Shown here: positions 63,332 through 64,000 of the stretch, piece after piece
Numbering within the stretch: the first letter of the stretch is position 1
How the letters are laid out: the number at the start of each line of letters is the position of its first letter
NCBI RefSeq assembly: GCF_023734775.1
Contig: NZ_AP025732.1
Coordinates: forward strand, 3,416,501 to 3,480,500
DNA length: 64,000 bases
Source of the DNA: Nostoc cf. commune SO-36
GTDB lineage: Bacteria > Cyanobacteriota > Cyanobacteriia > Cyanobacteriales > Nostocaceae
Direction: 5' to 3'
Translations under genes and position numbers: made by a program
Notes under the pieces: generated by a model
The model's database searches: none
Told to the model about the DNA's origin: nothing
Seen by the model: only the letters and a program-made list of their open reading frames with translations

Positions 63332-63366
63332 CACTCCCCACCTTACTTCGTTGAAGGTGGGGATTC
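63328..63366. repeat. Hairpin repeat at the GT2 stop codon
   Basis: TTGACACTCCCCACCTT (from 63328-63344) then ACTTCGTTG and AAGGTGGGG (63354-63362), ATTCT. This TTGACACTCCCC...GGGGATTCT hairpin resembles ends of IS200/IS605-type elements (inference); no transposase is present. Confidence 0.55.
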
Positions 63367-63768
63367 TACATTCACCGTCAGAACTTGAATTAATATTTTT
63401 CACAGAATATTTTCATCAAAGCCGCTTCTGCTCAAATGTGAGTGACTGACCAGATAAAATAATTTCTTAGTTTACCCGGTGGTACTTTCACAATCATGAG
63501 CAGCTTTTGATTGAGCGCGATAGATTAGTAATACTTAAGGACTTGCAACAATCATTTACAAGTCTTACAAAGAAAAGTAACATCCTCTAAGAATAACCAA
63601 CCGCTATCGGATTGGTTAATGTCTATGTGTATGCTTGTAGGAAAATAGCTGATTTCCAGCAATAAGTACGTCTTTTTGCAGCAGTCGATCTGCTGGCGTT
63701 TTGGACAGTTACTTGCTGGCAGAAAATGCCTAAAGTTAAAGTCTTCGGAATTTGACGCATCTGCTGGT
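63332..63768. other. Gap, no gene seen
   Basis: About 435 bp. Apart from the hairpin repeat, no coding frame is convincing; the frame at 63947-63552 on the minus strand overlaps the DUF502 gene and has no features. Confidence 0.5.
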
Positions 63769-64000
63769 ATGGATACCAATAACAAAAGTTCCTCTAGCTT
63801 AAAACAGGAGAATCGGGGCTTGGTAATCGATCGCCTAAAACAGGACTTAAAAAACGACCTGATTGCTGGTTTGTTGGTAATAATTCCCTTAGCAACCACG
63901 ATCTGGCTGACAATTACCATTGCTACTTGGGTAATCAACTTCCTCACCCAAATTCCTAAACAACTAAATCCCTTCGATGGGTTAAACCCAATTTTAGTAA
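63769..64000 (+). CDS. DUF502 family membrane protein, 5' part
   Basis: The window ends inside the gene. Visible: hydrophilic start (MDTNNKSSSSLKQENRGL), then RLKQDLKNDLIAGLLVIIPLATTIWLTITIATWVINF (split) with one or two membrane segments, typical of the DUF502 N-terminus. Function of the family is unknown. Confidence 0.8.
   Translation, partial: MDTNNKSSSSLKQENRGLVIDRLKQDLKNDLIAGLLVIIPLATTIWLTITIATWVINFLTQIPKQLNPFDGLNPILV

Noticed and set aside
63552..63947. 131-codon minus-strand frame
   Set aside because: Antisense to the DUF502 start, with no domain or start signal.

Overview
The window looks like the chromosome of a filamentous, probably heterocyst- and hormogonium-forming cyanobacterium of the Nostoc/Anabaena group. 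The evidence is many HIP1 octamers (GCGATCGC), heptameric short tandem repeats (STRR) in the gaps, a cyanophycin cphB-cphA pair, an adjacent flv3-flv1 pair and an hps (hormogonium polysaccharide) locus. All identifications rest on reading the translated sequence; no database search was run. No rRNA, tRNA, CRISPR array, phage or intact transposase gene was recognised.

Layout. 0-4 kb: a frame-broken NACHT/pentapeptide-repeat STAND NTPase, a 21-bp repeat block and a conserved hypothetical gene. 4-7 kb: a phnD-phnC-phnE phosphonate-type ABC importer (minus strand) whose permease has decayed. 7-16.5 kb: a pentapeptide-RidA fusion, a Nudix hydrolase, malQ, a RodZ-like protein overlapping an RsuA/RluB pseudouridine synthase, a DUF2993 protein, cdsA, cbiT and a Ser/Thr kinase. 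16.6-18 kb: a solitary DNA methyltransferase and a short tatA. 18-22 kb: cphA and cphB for cyanophycin. 22.5-28.6 kb: trmD, ispF, a family-5 solute-binding lipoprotein, larB, a small membrane protein, argH and a small basic protein. 29-32.5 kb: Nudix, alpha/beta hydrolase, a PIN-toxin-like pair with a broken toxin, and coaX. 32.6-36.2 kb: flv3-flv1. 36.4-38 kb: a VWA-RTX protein. 39-48 kb: ribBA, argC, eno, gloA and clpB, with a repeat-rich gap after clpB. 48.7-63.3 kb: the hps locus (hpsA, pseudopilins hpsB-D, glycosyltransferases hpsE-G, a fourth pseudopilin), a DUF2064 glycosyltransferase-like protein, an HpsJ-like membrane protein and another GT2. The right edge cuts a DUF502 membrane protein.

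How the genes work together. cphB-cphA make a nitrogen storage/mobilisation unit. flv3-flv1 encode O2-photoreducing flavodiiron proteins. The hps block combines pseudopilins (secretion or gliding machinery) with glycosyltransferases for polysaccharide made during hormogonium motility. Most other genes are housekeeping.

Two general points. (1) At least seven conserved genes are interrupted by one-base frame breaks, often in homopolymers. In cphA, adding one base restores exactly 901 residues. This points to sequencing indels, or less likely to genome erosion; phnE, with about three breaks, looks like a true pseudogene. (2) The gaps hold several non-autonomous elements with visible target duplications: 137 bp at 38.8 kb with an 8-bp duplication, 202 bp at 61 kb with a 9-bp duplication, a nested insertion at 48 kb, and an 80-bp TA-flanked element at 4 kb.
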